A stretch of DNA of 64,000 nt from Streptomyces sp. NBC_01497 (GTDB lineage Bacteria; Actinomycetota; Actinomycetes; Streptomycetales; Streptomycetaceae). Made by a program: the position numbers and the translations under genes. The stretch covers positions 6,324,001-6,388,000 of the forward strand of contig NZ_CP109427.1 of assembly GCF_036250695.1 (NCBI RefSeq). The letters run 5' to 3'. The notes beneath the pieces were generated by a model. That model was not told the DNA's origin and ran no database searches. It saw only the letters and a list, made by a program, of their open reading frames with translations. Below, in pieces: positions 48,239 through 57,352 of this stretch; the stretch's first letter is position 1; every line of letters starts with the position of its first letter.

Positions 48239-49675
48239 ATGGCGGGGTTCGGCTTCGGGTGGAAGCTGCACGGCGACGGCAAGCACCTGGGGCCGGGAGA
48301 CATCGTCAGGCCGGGTGAGCGGCTGACCTGGGGGCGCACCGTCGGCCTCGGCGCCCAGCACGTGGTGTCGATGATCGGCGCGTGCTTCGTCGCGCCGGTC
48401 CTGATGGGGCTCGACCCCAGTCTGGCGCTGATGGCGTCCGGCGTGGCGACGGCGCTGTTCCTGCTGACCACGCGGGGTCGCGTGCCCAGCTACCTCGGCT
48501 CGTCGCTGTCGTTCGTCGGCGTCTCGGCCGCGATCGCGGGCCAGGGCGGCGACACGGGAACGCTGACCGGCGCGATGCTCGTGGTCGGCGCCTGCCTCGC
48601 GGGCTGCGGCATCGCCGTCCAGGTGCTCGGCGCCCGGATCATCCACGCCGTCCTCCCGCCGCCGGTGACCGGCGCGGTCGTCATGCTGATCGGCTTCAAC
48701 CTGGCGCCCGTCACGGCCGCCACCTACTGGCCGCAGGACCAGTGGACGGCACTCGCCACCATGGTCTTCACGGGCCTCGCGCTGGTCGTGCTGCGCGGCT
48801 TCTGGTCTCGGATCGCGATCTTCCTCGGCCTCCTGTTCGGCTACGCGCTGTCCTGGGTCCTCGACCGCACGGCCGGCCGGATCCACTCGGCGGACGGCTC
48901 CGGCAAGGTCGTCGACCACTGGCGCGTCGACTTCTCCGGCGTCGGCAGGGCCGACTGGATCGGCCTCCCGCACTTCCACGGGCCGAACTTCACCGGCTCC
49001 GCGGTCCTGGTCGCGCTGCCCGTCCTCGTCGCGCTGCTCGCCGAGAACACCGGGCACATCAAGGCGGTCGGCGAGATGACCGGCGACACGCTCGACGACA
49101 CGATGGGCAAGGCGATCGTCGCGGACGGGGCGGCGACCGTGCTGTCGACGGCGTTCGGCGGCCCGGCCACCACGACGTACGCGGAGAACATCGGCGTCAT
49201 GGCCGCGACCCGCGTCTACTCGACGGCCGCGTACTGGGCCGCCGCCTGCTTCGCCCTGCTGTTCGGGCTCTGCCCGAAGTTCGGCGCGGTCGTCGCCGCC
49301 ATCCCCGGCGGTGTGCTCGGCGGCATCACCGTCATCCTGTACGGCATGATCGGCCTGCTCGGCGCCCAGATCTGGATCCGCAACAAGGTCGACTTCTCGC
49401 AGCCGCTGAACCTGGTCCCCGCGGCGACCGGAGTGATCATCGGCGTCGGCGGTGTCTCGCTGAGGATCACCGGCGACTTCGTCCTGAGCGGCATCGCGCT
49501 GGGCACACTCGTCGTACTCACCTCGTACCACGGGCTGCGCTGGCTGTCGAAGACCGCGGGCACGCCCCAGCCGCCGCTGCTCGACGGCGGGACGGCCGGG
49601 TACGGCGCGGAGCCCGAGGAGCCCTCCGTACCGGGCGGCCCCGGGCGCGGCGCCGACGGCCAGGACCTGCCGTGA
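48239..49675 (+). CDS. NCS2-family nucleobase:cation symporter
   Basis: A 478-residue permease with about 13 or 14 hydrophobic segments, of the uracil/xanthine NCS2 family. LLAENTGHIKAVGEMTGD near 270 and AFGGPATTTYAENIGVMAATRVYS near 302-325 are the substrate-site signatures. The N-terminal GAQHVVSMIGACFVAPVLMG near 42 is also typical. The uracil/UraA-like subgroup is more likely than xanthine or urate, but this is not decisive. ATG 48239 follows GGAGAG. The C-terminal 40 residues are low-complexity and cytoplasmic. The gene stands alone after the suf terminator. Confidence 0.9.
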   Translation: MAGFGFGWKLHGDGKHLGPGDIVRPGERLTWGRTVGLGAQHVVSMIGACFVAPVLMGLDPSLALMASGVATALFLLTTRGRVPSYLGSSLSFVGVSAAIAGQGGDTGTLTGAMLVVGACLAGCGIAVQVLGARIIHAVLPPPVTGAVVMLIGFNLAPVTAATYWPQDQWTALATMVFTGLALVVLRGFWSRIAIFLGLLFGYALSWVLDRTAGRIHSADGSGKVVDHWRVDFSGVGRADWIGLPHFHGPNFTGSAVLVALPVLVALLAENTGHIKAVGEMTGDTLDDTMGKAIVADGAATVLSTAFGGPATTTYAENIGVMAATRVYSTAAYWAAACFALLFGLCPKFGAVVAAIPGGVLGGITVILYGMIGLLGAQIWIRNKVDFSQPLNLVPAATGVIIGVGGVSLRITGDFVLSGIALGTLVVLTSYHGLRWLSKTAGTPQPPLLDGGTAGYGAEPEEPSVPGGPGRGADGQDLP

Positions 49676-49691
49676 CCGTCGGCCGCCGTGC

Positions 49692-50873
49692 TCACAGGGC
49701 CCGGATCAGGTCCTGGGCCAGGCCCTCGTCCCGTATCCGCCGGTCCACGTACACCACGGACAGGACGAGCTGCGGGTAGAGCAGGACCACCAGCTCGGCG
49801 AGGAACAGCAACGCGACGGCGAGGAGCGGCAACAGGACGAGCGCCGAGTGGGCGAGGGAGTCGCCGTCCGGCGACGCGGTCACGGCTCCGAACACCGTGA
49901 TCAGTCCCACCAGCTCCAGCACCACGTTGATGACCGACGCGGCCAGCCCCGCGCACATCCCCGCCACCGCCACCAGGCCGAACGTCCGCCACCAGTTGCC
50001 CCGCACCAGCGTCCGCGAGCGGCGCAGCGCCGCCGACGGGCCGGCCGACTCCGCGACCGCCACCACCGGGGCGAGGCACAGCCGCACGCTGACCCAGAGC
50101 ACCAGCGGGGTGGCCGCGAGCATCAGCAGATAACTCAGGGCGAGCGCCGTGCCGTCGGGATGGTCGAACGACGAGAAGGCCCCGAGTGAGAGCGCCGCCA
50201 CGGCGAACACCGCGAGCGGGATCAGGCCGAGGACCCCCACGACGAGATTCACCGGGAACGACCGTCGGGCGCCGCGCAGCGATGTGCGGAGCAGGGCGCG
50301 GTACGTCGTGCGCCGGCCCAGCGTTCCGTCCTGCACGGCGGTCGCGCACGCGGCGAGGATGACGGACTGCGCCGCCATCAGGGCGAGCAGTCCGAGGACG
50401 CCGAGCAGCACCGCGCAGACGACGGCCGGGGCGGTGACGGCCGCGTCCCCGCCTCCGTCGAGGCCGTCGGCCAGCGCGTCCGCCTGCGTGGCGAACACCG
50501 CCACCGTCGCGGTGATCACGATCGCGCCGAGCAGCAGCGCCGAGCCGAACGCCGTCACGAGGACCCCGGCGAGCTGCTTCCCGTAGCGGCCGAAGGTGGC
50601 GAGGCCACCGCCCAGCACCTGCCCGAAGTTCAGCGGCGCCAGGGGTATGGTCCCCGGCTTCGGCGGCGCGTAGGCGCCCCAGGCGCCGTATCCGGGCATG
50701 CCGTACCCCCCGGGACCACCGGGTCCGGGTCCGTATCCCGCAGGCCCCGCGCCGCCCGGTCCGTGTCCGCCAGGACCGGGCCCCGCGCGGCCTGGCCCGT
50801 CCCCGCCCGCACCCGCTTCCGTCGGCCCGCCCGGTTCCTGTCCGCCGGGTCCGTACCCACCTGTGTGCGCCAT
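49692..50873 (-). CDS. Glycine/proline-rich polytopic membrane protein of unknown function
   Basis: A 393-residue protein. The first 75 residues are Gly/Pro/Tyr-rich with repeats of GPGG and GYG, cytoplasmic and probably disordered. Six hydrophobic segments follow, each about 20-25 residues, with a loop VQDGTLGRRTTYRALLRTSLRGARRSFP and a SAALRRSRTLVRGNWWRTFGLV motif. That plan resembles the glycerophosphodiester phosphodiesterase membrane-domain and related DUF families used as small-molecule or stress membrane proteins, without catalytic residues. ATG 50873 is chosen because a G-rich ribosome-binding site precedes it. It is divergent from the SMR gene. Confidence 0.75.
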   Translation of the reverse strand: MAHTGGYGPGGQEPGGPTEAGAGGDGPGRAGPGPGGHGPGGAGPAGYGPGPGGPGGYGMPGYGAWGAYAPPKPGTIPLAPLNFGQVLGGGLATFGRYGKQLAGVLVTAFGSALLLGAIVITATVAVFATQADALADGLDGGGDAAVTAPAVVCAVLLGVLGLLALMAAQSVILAACATAVQDGTLGRRTTYRALLRTSLRGARRSFPVNLVVGVLGLIPLAVFAVAALSLGAFSSFDHPDGTALALSYLLMLAATPLVLWVSVRLCLAPVVAVAESAGPSAALRRSRTLVRGNWWRTFGLVAVAGMCAGLAASVINVVLELVGLITVFGAVTASPDGDSLAHSALVLLPLLAVALLFLAELVVLLYPQLVLSVVYVDRRIRDEGLAQDLIRAL

Positions 50874-50957
50874 CGCGCGCCCCCCGATGCTCGAATAGCG
50901 CACAACGTAGCCGGTGGGGCGGCCTGTTGTGGGTCCGGGGGGGAGGGACGGGACCGT

Positions 50958-50973
50958 GTGTACGGTCGTACGC
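50958..50973. promoter_or_regulatory. Operator copy 1 for the SMR/TetR pair
   Basis: GTGTACGGTCGTACGC: near-perfect palindrome (GTGTACG-N2-CGTACGC), 22 bases before the second copy, i.e. about two helical turns. Confidence 0.75.
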
Positions 50974-50979
50974 ATCTCT

Positions 50980-50995
50980 GTGTACGCTCGTACAC
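50980..50995. promoter_or_regulatory. Operator copy 2, abutting the SMR start codon
   Basis: GTGTACGCTCGTACAC: a perfect palindrome with 7-base arms and a 2-base spacer, ending at the base before ATG 50996. It includes TACGCT (50983-50988), which would serve as the -10 of a leaderless message. Confidence 0.8.
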
Positions 50996-51319
50996 ATGGG
51001 ATACACGCTGCTCGCCGGGGCCATCGCGGCGGAGATAGCCGCCACCACCGCGATGAAGTACAGCGAGGGCTTCACCCGGCTCTGGCCCTCGGTGATCACC
51101 CTCTGCGGGTACGTGCTCTCCTACGCCCTGCTCTCACAGACGCTCAAGACCCTGTCGGTCGGCACCGCGTACGCGATCTGGGCCGGTGCGGGCACGGCCG
51201 TCATCGCCGTGATCGGCATGCTGTTCCTGCACGAGCCGGTGAGTCCGGTTCGGCTGGCGGGCATCGTCCTGGTTATCGTCGGTGTCGTGGTCCTCAACCT
51301 CGGCGGAAGCCATCCATGA
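50996..51319 (+). CDS. SMR-family multidrug exporter (QacE/EmrE-like)
   Basis: A 107-residue four-helix proton-coupled exporter. The intramembrane glutamate essential for transport is E14 (AIAAEIAATTAMKYSEGF), and the family signature includes TLSVGTAYAIWAGAGTAVIAVIGMLFLHEPVSPVRLAGI near 58-95. It would export lipophilic cations. The operator arrangement and the coupled TetR gene make induction by a ligand likely. There is no Shine-Dalgarno before ATG 50996, so translation is probably leaderless. Confidence 0.93.
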   Translation: MGYTLLAGAIAAEIAATTAMKYSEGFTRLWPSVITLCGYVLSYALLSQTLKTLSVGTAYAIWAGAGTAVIAVIGMLFLHEPVSPVRLAGIVLVIVGVVVLNLGGSHP

Positions 51320-51876
51320 CGCGCCGCTACGACCCCGACCGGCGGCAGCGGATCATCGACGCCGCGATCCGGGTCGTCGGGCGGTCCGGGATCGCCGGGC
51401 TCAGCCACCGCACGGTCGCGGCCGAGGCCGATGTGCCGCTCGGCTCCACCACGTACCACTTCGCCTCCCTCGACGAGCTGTTGACCGCGGCGCTGCGCCA
51501 GGCCAATGAGGGCTTCGCGGCCCTGATCAGGGACGGCGGACTGCTCGCGGAGCCCGGCGCGGACGTGGCGGCCGTGCTGGCCCGGCTCACCGGCCAGTGG
51601 CTCGCCGGGGACCGTACCGGTGTCGAGCTGGAGTACGAGCTGTACCTCGCGGCCCTGCGCAGGCCCGCGTTGAGGCCCGTCGCCGCCGAGTGGACCGACG
51701 CCGTGGCCGAGATCCTCTCCGCGCGCACCGACCCCACGACGGCCCGCGCCCTCGTCGCGCTGCTGGACGGCATCTGCCTCCAAGTGCTGCTGACCGGCGG
51801 GGAGTACGACCAGGAGTACGCGCGGGAGATGCTCGCGCGCGTGCTGCGCCCGCCGGCCGCTGCCGGCGACGGGTAG
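51316..51876 (+). CDS. TetR-family repressor of the SMR exporter
   Basis: A 186-residue TetR regulator: helix-turn-helix in residues about 25-50 (GLSHRTVAAEADVPLGSTTYHFASLDELL), followed by an all-helical ligand-binding domain. Its ATG overlaps the SMR stop by four bases. The twin palindromes before the SMR gene are the obvious operators, giving autoregulation of the two-gene operon. The ligand is unknown, perhaps a cationic exporter substrate. Confidence 0.92.
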   Translation: MTRRYDPDRRQRIIDAAIRVVGRSGIAGLSHRTVAAEADVPLGSTTYHFASLDELLTAALRQANEGFAALIRDGGLLAEPGADVAAVLARLTGQWLAGDRTGVELEYELYLAALRRPALRPVAAEWTDAVAEILSARTDPTTARALVALLDGICLQVLLTGGEYDQEYAREMLARVLRPPAAAGDG

Positions 51877-51879
51877 GTT
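51874..51879 (+). promoter_or_regulatory. -10 element for leaderless zinc-ribbon gene mRNA
   Basis: TAGGTT ends six bases before GTG 51886; its TAG is also the stop codon of the TetR gene. Confidence 0.5.
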
Positions 51880-51885
51880 GTCCGC

Positions 51886-52131
51886 GTGAACACCCCCGTA
51901 CCGCCCGATCCGCAGCCGGGCTCCGAGCCGCCCCCGGCGGACGGGAGCGGACCGGAGATCACCTACGCGGAGTGCCGCCAGTGCGGGACCCTCATCGCGG
52001 GGCTCGACGGCCGCTACAGCTGCGGCGTCTGCGGCTGGGTCAACCACCACTCGGAGGGCCACCGGCCCCTGCCGCGTGCCGAGGACGACAGGTACCGCAC
52101 GCGCGGCGGGGACGCCAACCGGCTGGGCTGA
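51886..52131 (+). CDS. Small zinc-ribbon protein of unknown function
   Basis: An 81-residue protein. After a proline-rich N-terminus (about 27 residues) it has CRQCGTLIAGLDGRYSCGVCGW, with two CxxC knuckles 12 residues apart, the pattern of a zinc ribbon. The C-terminus is charged and polar. No catalytic motif is visible; it could be a nucleic-acid- or protein-binding adaptor. It lies 10 bases after the TetR gene but appears to have its own promoter. Confidence 0.75.
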   Translation: MNTPVPPDPQPGSEPPPADGSGPEITYAECRQCGTLIAGLDGRYSCGVCGWVNHHSEGHRPLPRAEDDRYRTRGGDANRLG

Positions 52132-52246
52132 CGCCACCGCCACCGGGCAGAGCCCCACCGTGGCCGTCACCGCGCGCACCGATCCCACGACGGCCCGGGG
52201 CCGTCGTCCCGTGCGGGGCGGTTCGCTCCGGGGGAGCGGGTGCGGA

Positions 52247-52252
52247 TAGGTT
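52247..52252 (+). promoter_or_regulatory. -10 element for leaderless dapD mRNA
   Basis: TAGGTT ends six bases before ATG 52259; no ribosome-binding site is visible. Confidence 0.5.
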
Positions 52253-52258
52253 TTCGGT

Positions 52259-53245
52259 ATGACCGATACGACCTCAGGCCCCACCGGCGCGGCCGCCGCC
52301 GGCCTCGCCACCGTCGCCGCCGACGGCACCGTACTCGACACCTGGTTCCCCGCTCCCGAGCTCGTGAGCGAGCCCGGCCCCGCGGGTACCGAACGCCTCT
52401 CCGCCGAGCGGGCCGCCGGCCTGCTCGGCGAGGCGGCGGGGCGCGCCGTCGGTCCCGACCCGCGCCGCGGTGTCGAGGTCGTCGCCGTCCGTACGGTCAT
52501 CTCCTCGCTGGACGAGAAGCCGATCGACGCGCACGACGCCTACCTGCGCCTGCACCTGCTCAGCCACCGCCTCGTACAGCCCCACGGCCAGAGCCTCGAC
52601 GGCATCTTCGGCCTGCTCGCCAACGTCGCCTGGACCTCGCTCGGCCCGGTCGCGGTGGACACGCTGGAGACCGTGCGGCTCAACGCGCGCGCCGAGGGCC
52701 TGCACCTCCAGGTGGTGTCCGTCGACAAGTTCCCGCGCATGACGGACTACGTGGCGCCCAAGGGCGTGCGGATCGCGGACGCCGACCGGGTCAGGCTCGG
52801 GGCGTACCTCGCGGCCGGCACGACCGTGATGCACGAGGGCTTCGTCAACTTCAACGCGGGCACGCTCGGCACGTCGATGGTCGAGGGCCGGATCTCGCAG
52901 GGCGTCGTGCTCGGCGACGGCTCCGACATCGGCGGCGGCGCCTCCACCATGGGCACCCTGTCCGGTGGCGGCAAGGAGCGCATCGTGATCGGCGAGCGCT
53001 GCCTGATCGGCGCGGAGGCCGGTGTCGGTATCGCGCTCGGCGACGAGTGCGTGGTCGAGGCGGGCCTGTACGTCACGGCCGGGACCCGTGTCACGCTGCC
53101 CGACGGCCAGGTCGTCAAGGCGCGCGAGCTGTCCGGCGCGGGCAACATCCTCTTCCGCCGCAACTCCGAGACGGGCCGCGTCGAGGCGCGCCCCAACAAC
53201 GCGGTCTGGGACGGCCTCAACGACGTCCTGCACGCCCACAACTGA
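52259..53245 (+). CDS. dapD: Tetrahydrodipicolinate N-succinyltransferase
   Basis: Succinylates tetrahydrodipicolinate with succinyl-CoA in the lysine/diaminopimelate pathway that supplies the cell wall. The 328-residue protein is the actinobacterial DapD type, with a left-handed beta-helix of hexapeptide repeats ([35 protein letters not shown], about 178-213) and [38 protein letters not shown] near 222-258. The catalytic glutamate and glycine/serine contacts of the family lie in this region. TAGGTT six bases upstream supports ATG 52259. Confidence 0.95.
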   Translation: MTDTTSGPTGAAAAGLATVAADGTVLDTWFPAPELVSEPGPAGTERLSAERAAGLLGEAAGRAVGPDPRRGVEVVAVRTVISSLDEKPIDAHDAYLRLHLLSHRLVQPHGQSLDGIFGLLANVAWTSLGPVAVDTLETVRLNARAEGLHLQVVSVDKFPRMTDYVAPKGVRIADADRVRLGAYLAAGTTVMHEGFVNFNAGTLGTSMVEGRISQGVVLGDGSDIGGGASTMGTLSGGGKERIVIGERCLIGAEAGVGIALGDECVVEAGLYVTAGTRVTLPDGQVVKARELSGAGNILFRRNSETGRVEARPNNAVWDGLNDVLHAHN

Positions 53246-53276
53246 CGACGTCCCGCACGCCCACAGCTGACGGATC

Positions 53277-53313
53277 GGCGGGGGTGACGGCCGGGCCGGG
53301 CGCCACCCCCGCC
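53277..53313 (+). terminator. dapD-side terminator hairpin
   Basis: GGCGGGGGTG (53277-53286) pairs with CACCCCCGCC (53304-53313), 31 bases after dapD. Confidence 0.75.
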
Positions 53314-53323
53314 GAGCAGGCAC

Positions 53324-53354
53324 GGTGGAGGCCCCGGTTCACGGGGCCTCCACC
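53324..53354. terminator. Terminator hairpin between convergent dapD and nuclease gene
   Basis: GGTGGAGGCCCCG (53324-53336), loop GTTCA, CGGGGCCTCCACC (53342-53354): a 13-bp perfect stem that can act on both strands, mainly the nuclease transcript. Confidence 0.85.
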
Positions 53355-53363
53355 CGCCCGGTG

Positions 53364-55199
53364 TCACGGCCGCAGGCGCAGCACCTGCGGGTCGTGGTCA
53401 CTGTCCTGCTGGGCGAACTCCGCGTTGATGTGCACGCTGTCGTACTGGAAGTCGGTGATCGAGGGCGTGGTCAGGATGTGGTCCAGCGTCTGGGTGTTGC
53501 CGTTGTAGACGTACGTGTAGCGCTCCGGCACCGGCAGCGAGTCGATGTCGTCGTTGAGCACGCCGCCCTGTGTCAGGGCGGCGAGGGCGCCGGAGAACTG
53601 GAAGTCGTTGAGGTCGCCGAGGACCACGACCTCCGCGTTCTTCTTGACCTTGCGGATGTCCTTGACGAAGGAGTTGACGGCCTGGGCCTGCTCCAGGCGC
53701 TGCGGCTCCGAGGAGCGGGTCCCGGGCTGGTGCTGCGAGGTCAGCGACTCGTCGCCGCCCTTCGAGATGAAGTGGTTGGAGACCAGGAACACCGTCTTGC
53801 CCTGGAAGGTGAACTCCCCGGCGAGCGGCTTGCGGCTGTCCTGCCAGGCCGGGTTCGCCGGGTCGATCCGGCCCGGCGACAGGGTCAGGTCCGGCCCGTT
53901 CTTGCCCGACACGACCTGCGTGCCCGTGGTGGCGTCCGCCGTACCGCGGTCCACGAACGAGACGCGGTCGGGGTTGTAGAGGAAGACGTTGCGGATGTTG
54001 CCGCCCGGCTCGCCGCCGTCCTCGTCGTTCGAAGGGTCCACCGAGCGCCACGCGTACGTGGGGCCGCCGGCCGCGGCGATCGCGTCGATGAACTTCTGCA
54101 CGGTCTCGGTCGCGGAGACGGTGCCGTCGTCCTTCGCGCCGTTGTTGTCCTGGATCTCCTCCAGCGACAGGATGTCGGGCGAGGAGAGGTTCGTGACGAC
54201 GGCGGACGCCAGCGAGTCGAACTTCGACTGCGGGTCCGTCGGGGCGAGGTTCTCCACGTTGTACGTGGCGACGGCGAGCTGGTCCTTCTTCTGCTTCGCG
54301 GTCACCTCCCGCGCCAGGCCCTTGTCGACGACCGTGCCCAGCCGGCCCGCGACGATGGTGTAGCCGCCGAACTGGTTGAAGTCGAGCGGGCCTTCGGTGG
54401 TGCCCTTGAGCTGGTCGCCCACGTTGGCCGTCGGGAAGGCCTGGTCGGTGGTGGACGCCTGCTGCTGGATCTGGACGCGGCCCGTGTTCTGCTCGTCGTA
54501 GGAGCCGTAGACCGTGCCGCCGCGGCGGTCGGCGTTCTCCGACGGCTTGACCGTCACCCACAGCTCGTCGAACGCGTCGGTGGCGCCCACGACCCGCGTG
54601 TTCGCGACGCTGACGTTCATGCCCTCCAGCGACTCGTAGTAGTCGAGCGCGTAGGCCTTCGGCTTCAGCTTCAGGCCGTTGATGGAATCGCCGGTCGCGG
54701 CCGTGCCGGCCGGCGCGTAGGCGGCGGGCACGGACTTCGCGGTGATCTTCACGGCGGCGGGCAGCGGGTTACCGGAGGAGACGACCGTCACCTTCGCGTT
54801 CGAGGAGGTCAGCTCGGTCTCCGACTGCTCGCCGGTCGCGGCGCCGCCCGGGACGAACTCGCTGACGGTGCCGGCGACCTTGACGCTGTCCCCGGTCTTC
54901 ACCGTCGGCGCGGAACCGGTGTAGACGAACAGGCCCTCGCTGGTGGCGGGGTCGTTGTCCGGCTGCGGGTCCTGGTACCAGAAGCCCTTGGAACTGCCGT
55001 ACGCGCGCACCCCGGTGACGATGCCGGGCACGTCCGCGACGGGCGAGCCGACGAGCGGCGAGATCCGCGTCGTGCCCTGGATGCCGTGGATCCGGACGTC
55101 GGCGGCGGACGCCGGACCAGCGGTCACGATCAGACCGCCCGCGAGGGCGAGTGCCACGAGGGCCGGGACGGCGGCCGTTCTCGGCAGGGAAGAAGGCAT
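53364..55199 (-). CDS. Secreted endonuclease/exonuclease/phosphatase-family nuclease (ExeM/NucH-like)
   Basis: A 611-residue exported protein. A signal peptide (about residues 1-32, LPRTAAVPALVALALAGGLIVTAGPASAADV) precedes an OB-fold-like domain (about 35-290) and a C-terminal DNase I-like domain: VATYNVENLAP near 312, ILSLEEIQDNNG near 345 with the metal-binding glutamate, LVSNHFISKGGDE near 495, VVLGDLNDFQFSGAL near 545 and DSDHDPQVL at the end with the catalytic histidine. This is the layout of extracellular DNases that feed on or remodel extracellular DNA. ATG 55199 has GGAGA upstream; a longer in-frame start would disrupt the signal peptide. Confidence 0.9.
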   Translation of the reverse strand: MPSSLPRTAAVPALVALALAGGLIVTAGPASAADVRIHGIQGTTRISPLVGSPVADVPGIVTGVRAYGSSKGFWYQDPQPDNDPATSEGLFVYTGSAPTVKTGDSVKVAGTVSEFVPGGAATGEQSETELTSSNAKVTVVSSGNPLPAAVKITAKSVPAAYAPAGTAATGDSINGLKLKPKAYALDYYESLEGMNVSVANTRVVGATDAFDELWVTVKPSENADRRGGTVYGSYDEQNTGRVQIQQQASTTDQAFPTANVGDQLKGTTEGPLDFNQFGGYTIVAGRLGTVVDKGLAREVTAKQKKDQLAVATYNVENLAPTDPQSKFDSLASAVVTNLSSPDILSLEEIQDNNGAKDDGTVSATETVQKFIDAIAAAGGPTYAWRSVDPSNDEDGGEPGGNIRNVFLYNPDRVSFVDRGTADATTGTQVVSGKNGPDLTLSPGRIDPANPAWQDSRKPLAGEFTFQGKTVFLVSNHFISKGGDESLTSQHQPGTRSSEPQRLEQAQAVNSFVKDIRKVKKNAEVVVLGDLNDFQFSGALAALTQGGVLNDDIDSLPVPERYTYVYNGNTQTLDHILTTPSITDFQYDSVHINAEFAQQDSDHDPQVLRLRP

Positions 55200-55536
55200 C
55201 AGGGTCTCCGCAACTGGAAGGCGATGGAGGAAGCGGTGGGGCTGGACATCTACGCGCGTCAATCTCCGCTCTGACCCCATAACGTGTCAAGAGTGCCTGG
55301 ATGTACGGGGGTTGTCGGCCGGATGAACCAGTGGGCAGGCCGCGGACGAGACCCGCGCGAGACCCCGCCGGGGGTGCCCCGATCGCAGGGACACACGGCA
55401 GGCGCACGGGCGTACGCCGGTGCCGCGAGGGCCGGGTCCGGCGCGTGCGTTCGTCGGCGCGACGCACGGTTACGCTGGGGGCGGCGTCCGCCGAAGGCCG
55501 TAGCGCGCAGCCGTCCACCGAGGAGTGAACCGTCAG
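55200..55536. other. Nuclease/unknown-protein divergent intergenic region
   Basis: This 337-base spacer carries the nuclease promoter near 55261-55290 and, near 55520, the ribosome-binding site of the rightward gene. Short GC-rich repeats fill the rest; no gene is evident. Confidence 0.6.
55261..55290 (-). promoter_or_regulatory. Nuclease gene promoter
   Basis: On the minus strand, perfect TTGACA (55290-55285), an 18-base spacer and GAGATT (55266-55261) form a vegetative-type promoter, about 60 bases before the nuclease ATG. Confidence 0.55.
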
Positions 55537-57057
55537 ATGTCCGTGCCCGCAGACCGCATGACCCTGCCGCCGGTGCGGCTGCCCTCGGAGGCCGAACTCG
55601 CGCGGGACGCGCTGGCTGCCCCCCTGATCGCGCGCGCGGTGCGGCTCGCCCGCTGGGCCGGGCCGAAGACCCGGGTGGACGCGGGCGGCGAGCTCGCGGC
55701 GGACGAGCTCACGGCCGCCGCGGAGGTCATCGGCCTCGGCGGCGACGCCGGCGGCGCCGAGGGCGAGGCCGAGGAGTACGCGGCCGAGGCGTGGCGCGTC
55801 GCGCTCGAAACCGGCCTCGTGGAGGTGGCCCCGTTCGACGAGGGCGTCCCGGACGAGGACTTCGCCGAGGGCGACGACAGCGCCGACGCGGTGCGGGCGG
55901 GCTGCGTCTCCCCGGGCGAGCAGCTGAAACTGGTGACCGCCGGGGGTCCCCAGGAGATCCTGGCCCTCTGGCTGGACATGCTCGACGTGGTCCTGGCCGA
56001 CGCGGCCGCGCCCGTCCTCGACTCGTCGTCGCCGGCCTTCGGTGAGGACGGACAGCTCGACTTCGACGCGTTGGAGTGGGACCCGGAGACGGAACTGGAG
56101 TTCTTGGACACCGTCCTCGGGAACCTGTACCAGCTGACCGTCAGGGACGACAGCACCGAGGAGCCGGGCGCGCCGGTCCCGCTGCCCGCGCTCGCGGCGT
56201 CGGTGATCGTGCCGGACGACATGGAGGAGCCGACGGACGACATCCTGGAGCAGGTCTCCGAGGCGATGATCCGCCTCGACGACCAGTTCCGGGTGCTGGA
56301 ACCGGTCGGCCTCGTCGCCTACACGCCGGTCGACGAAGCCCTCATGGCGGACGTGGAGGAGCCCGACGACACTCCCCTGAGCGAGGACGACGTGTCCCGC
56401 TACGGCCTCGTCACGCTGACCCCGCTGGGCCTGTACGGGCTCAGGACCCGGCTGGTGGAGGCGGGTGTCGACGCGCCGCTCGTCGGCGGCCTCGCGGAGC
56501 GCGACGCGCGCGGCCTGCTCGACGGCATCGCCCACTATCCCGAGCGCTCCGCGCGCGAGGAGACGGAGCGGTGGCTCGTGACGCGGGCGGCCGGCGAGGC
56601 GGCGTCCGCACTGCTGGACGCCGCGCGCGGCGCCGACGCGGGAGCCCCGCTGCGCCGCCTCAACTGCCAGCAGGCGCTCGCCCTGATCGGCTCTCCCGCC
56701 GAGCCCGCGGTGCGCGGCGTGCTCGACGACCCCGAACTCGGCGGTCTGGCGCGTGTCTGGCTCGCCGAACTGGGCACGGGCAGCCCGGTGCCGCCGCCGT
56801 CGGCGGACATGGTGTTCTGGCTGACGGTCGACACGATCGCGGCCCAACTGGACGCGGAGGGCGAACCCGACGAACTCCAGGAACTCGTGGAGGGCCTGGT
56901 CGGCCGGCACGCGGGCTTCTTCGACGAGGCGTGGCGGGTGAACCACCCGGCGACGGCGGAGGTGCTGGAGGCGATCGGCAGGCTGCACCCCGACCGCTCG
57001 CTGGCCAAGGACGCCCGGAAGGCCGCGTTTCGCGCGAGGTCGCGCGGCGAGGCGTAG
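55537..57057 (+). CDS. Large acidic protein of unknown function
   Basis: A 506-residue, strongly acidic, mostly helical protein with no signal peptide or membrane segment. Possible winged-helix sequence LVTLTPLGLYGLRTRLVEAGVDAP lies near residue 288. The last third (from about 315: RDARGLLDGIAHYPERSAREETERWLVTRA) resembles an alpha-solenoid with RLNCQQALALIGSPAEPAVRGVLDDPELGGLARVWLAEL. No catalytic motif was recognised. ATG 55537 is preferred over GTG 55525 because AGGAG (55521-55525) is 11 bases ahead of the ATG and overlaps the GTG. It is isolated between divergent and convergent neighbours, so context gives no role. Confidence 0.7.
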   Translation: MSVPADRMTLPPVRLPSEAELARDALAAPLIARAVRLARWAGPKTRVDAGGELAADELTAAAEVIGLGGDAGGAEGEAEEYAAEAWRVALETGLVEVAPFDEGVPDEDFAEGDDSADAVRAGCVSPGEQLKLVTAGGPQEILALWLDMLDVVLADAAAPVLDSSSPAFGEDGQLDFDALEWDPETELEFLDTVLGNLYQLTVRDDSTEEPGAPVPLPALAASVIVPDDMEEPTDDILEQVSEAMIRLDDQFRVLEPVGLVAYTPVDEALMADVEEPDDTPLSEDDVSRYGLVTLTPLGLYGLRTRLVEAGVDAPLVGGLAERDARGLLDGIAHYPERSAREETERWLVTRAAGEAASALLDAARGADAGAPLRRLNCQQALALIGSPAEPAVRGVLDDPELGGLARVWLAELGTGSPVPPPSADMVFWLTVDTIAAQLDAEGEPDELQELVEGLVGRHAGFFDEAWRVNHPATAEVLEAIGRLHPDRSLAKDARKAAFRARSRGEA

Positions 57058-57352
57058 CCGGCGGGCCGCCCCGGGCCGTGGCTCCGGCGGCCGTGGCCCC
57101 GGCCGCCGACGGCCCGGCCGCCGGGAGCGGGGCCGAGCCGGGGTTCGCCTTGGGTACGGGCTCCGGGTACGGGCCGCCAGGCGCCCCGTACGGCTTCCGG
57201 GGTGGCCGGGCGCGGGGCCCCGTCGCCAGGTACGGCCCCAAGCGGCGCGTACGGGCCCCTCTCCACGGACGGGCGGGCCACCGCCCCGGCGCGGACCACC
57301 GCGCGGGAGGGCACCGTCCGCGCGGCGCGACGGCCCCGGCCACCGCCGGTGC

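Noticed and set aside
57058..57352. Possible small genes between 57058 and 57352
   Set aside because: Frames there translate to Gly/Pro/Arg-rich sequence with no start signal; the stretch separates convergent genes.
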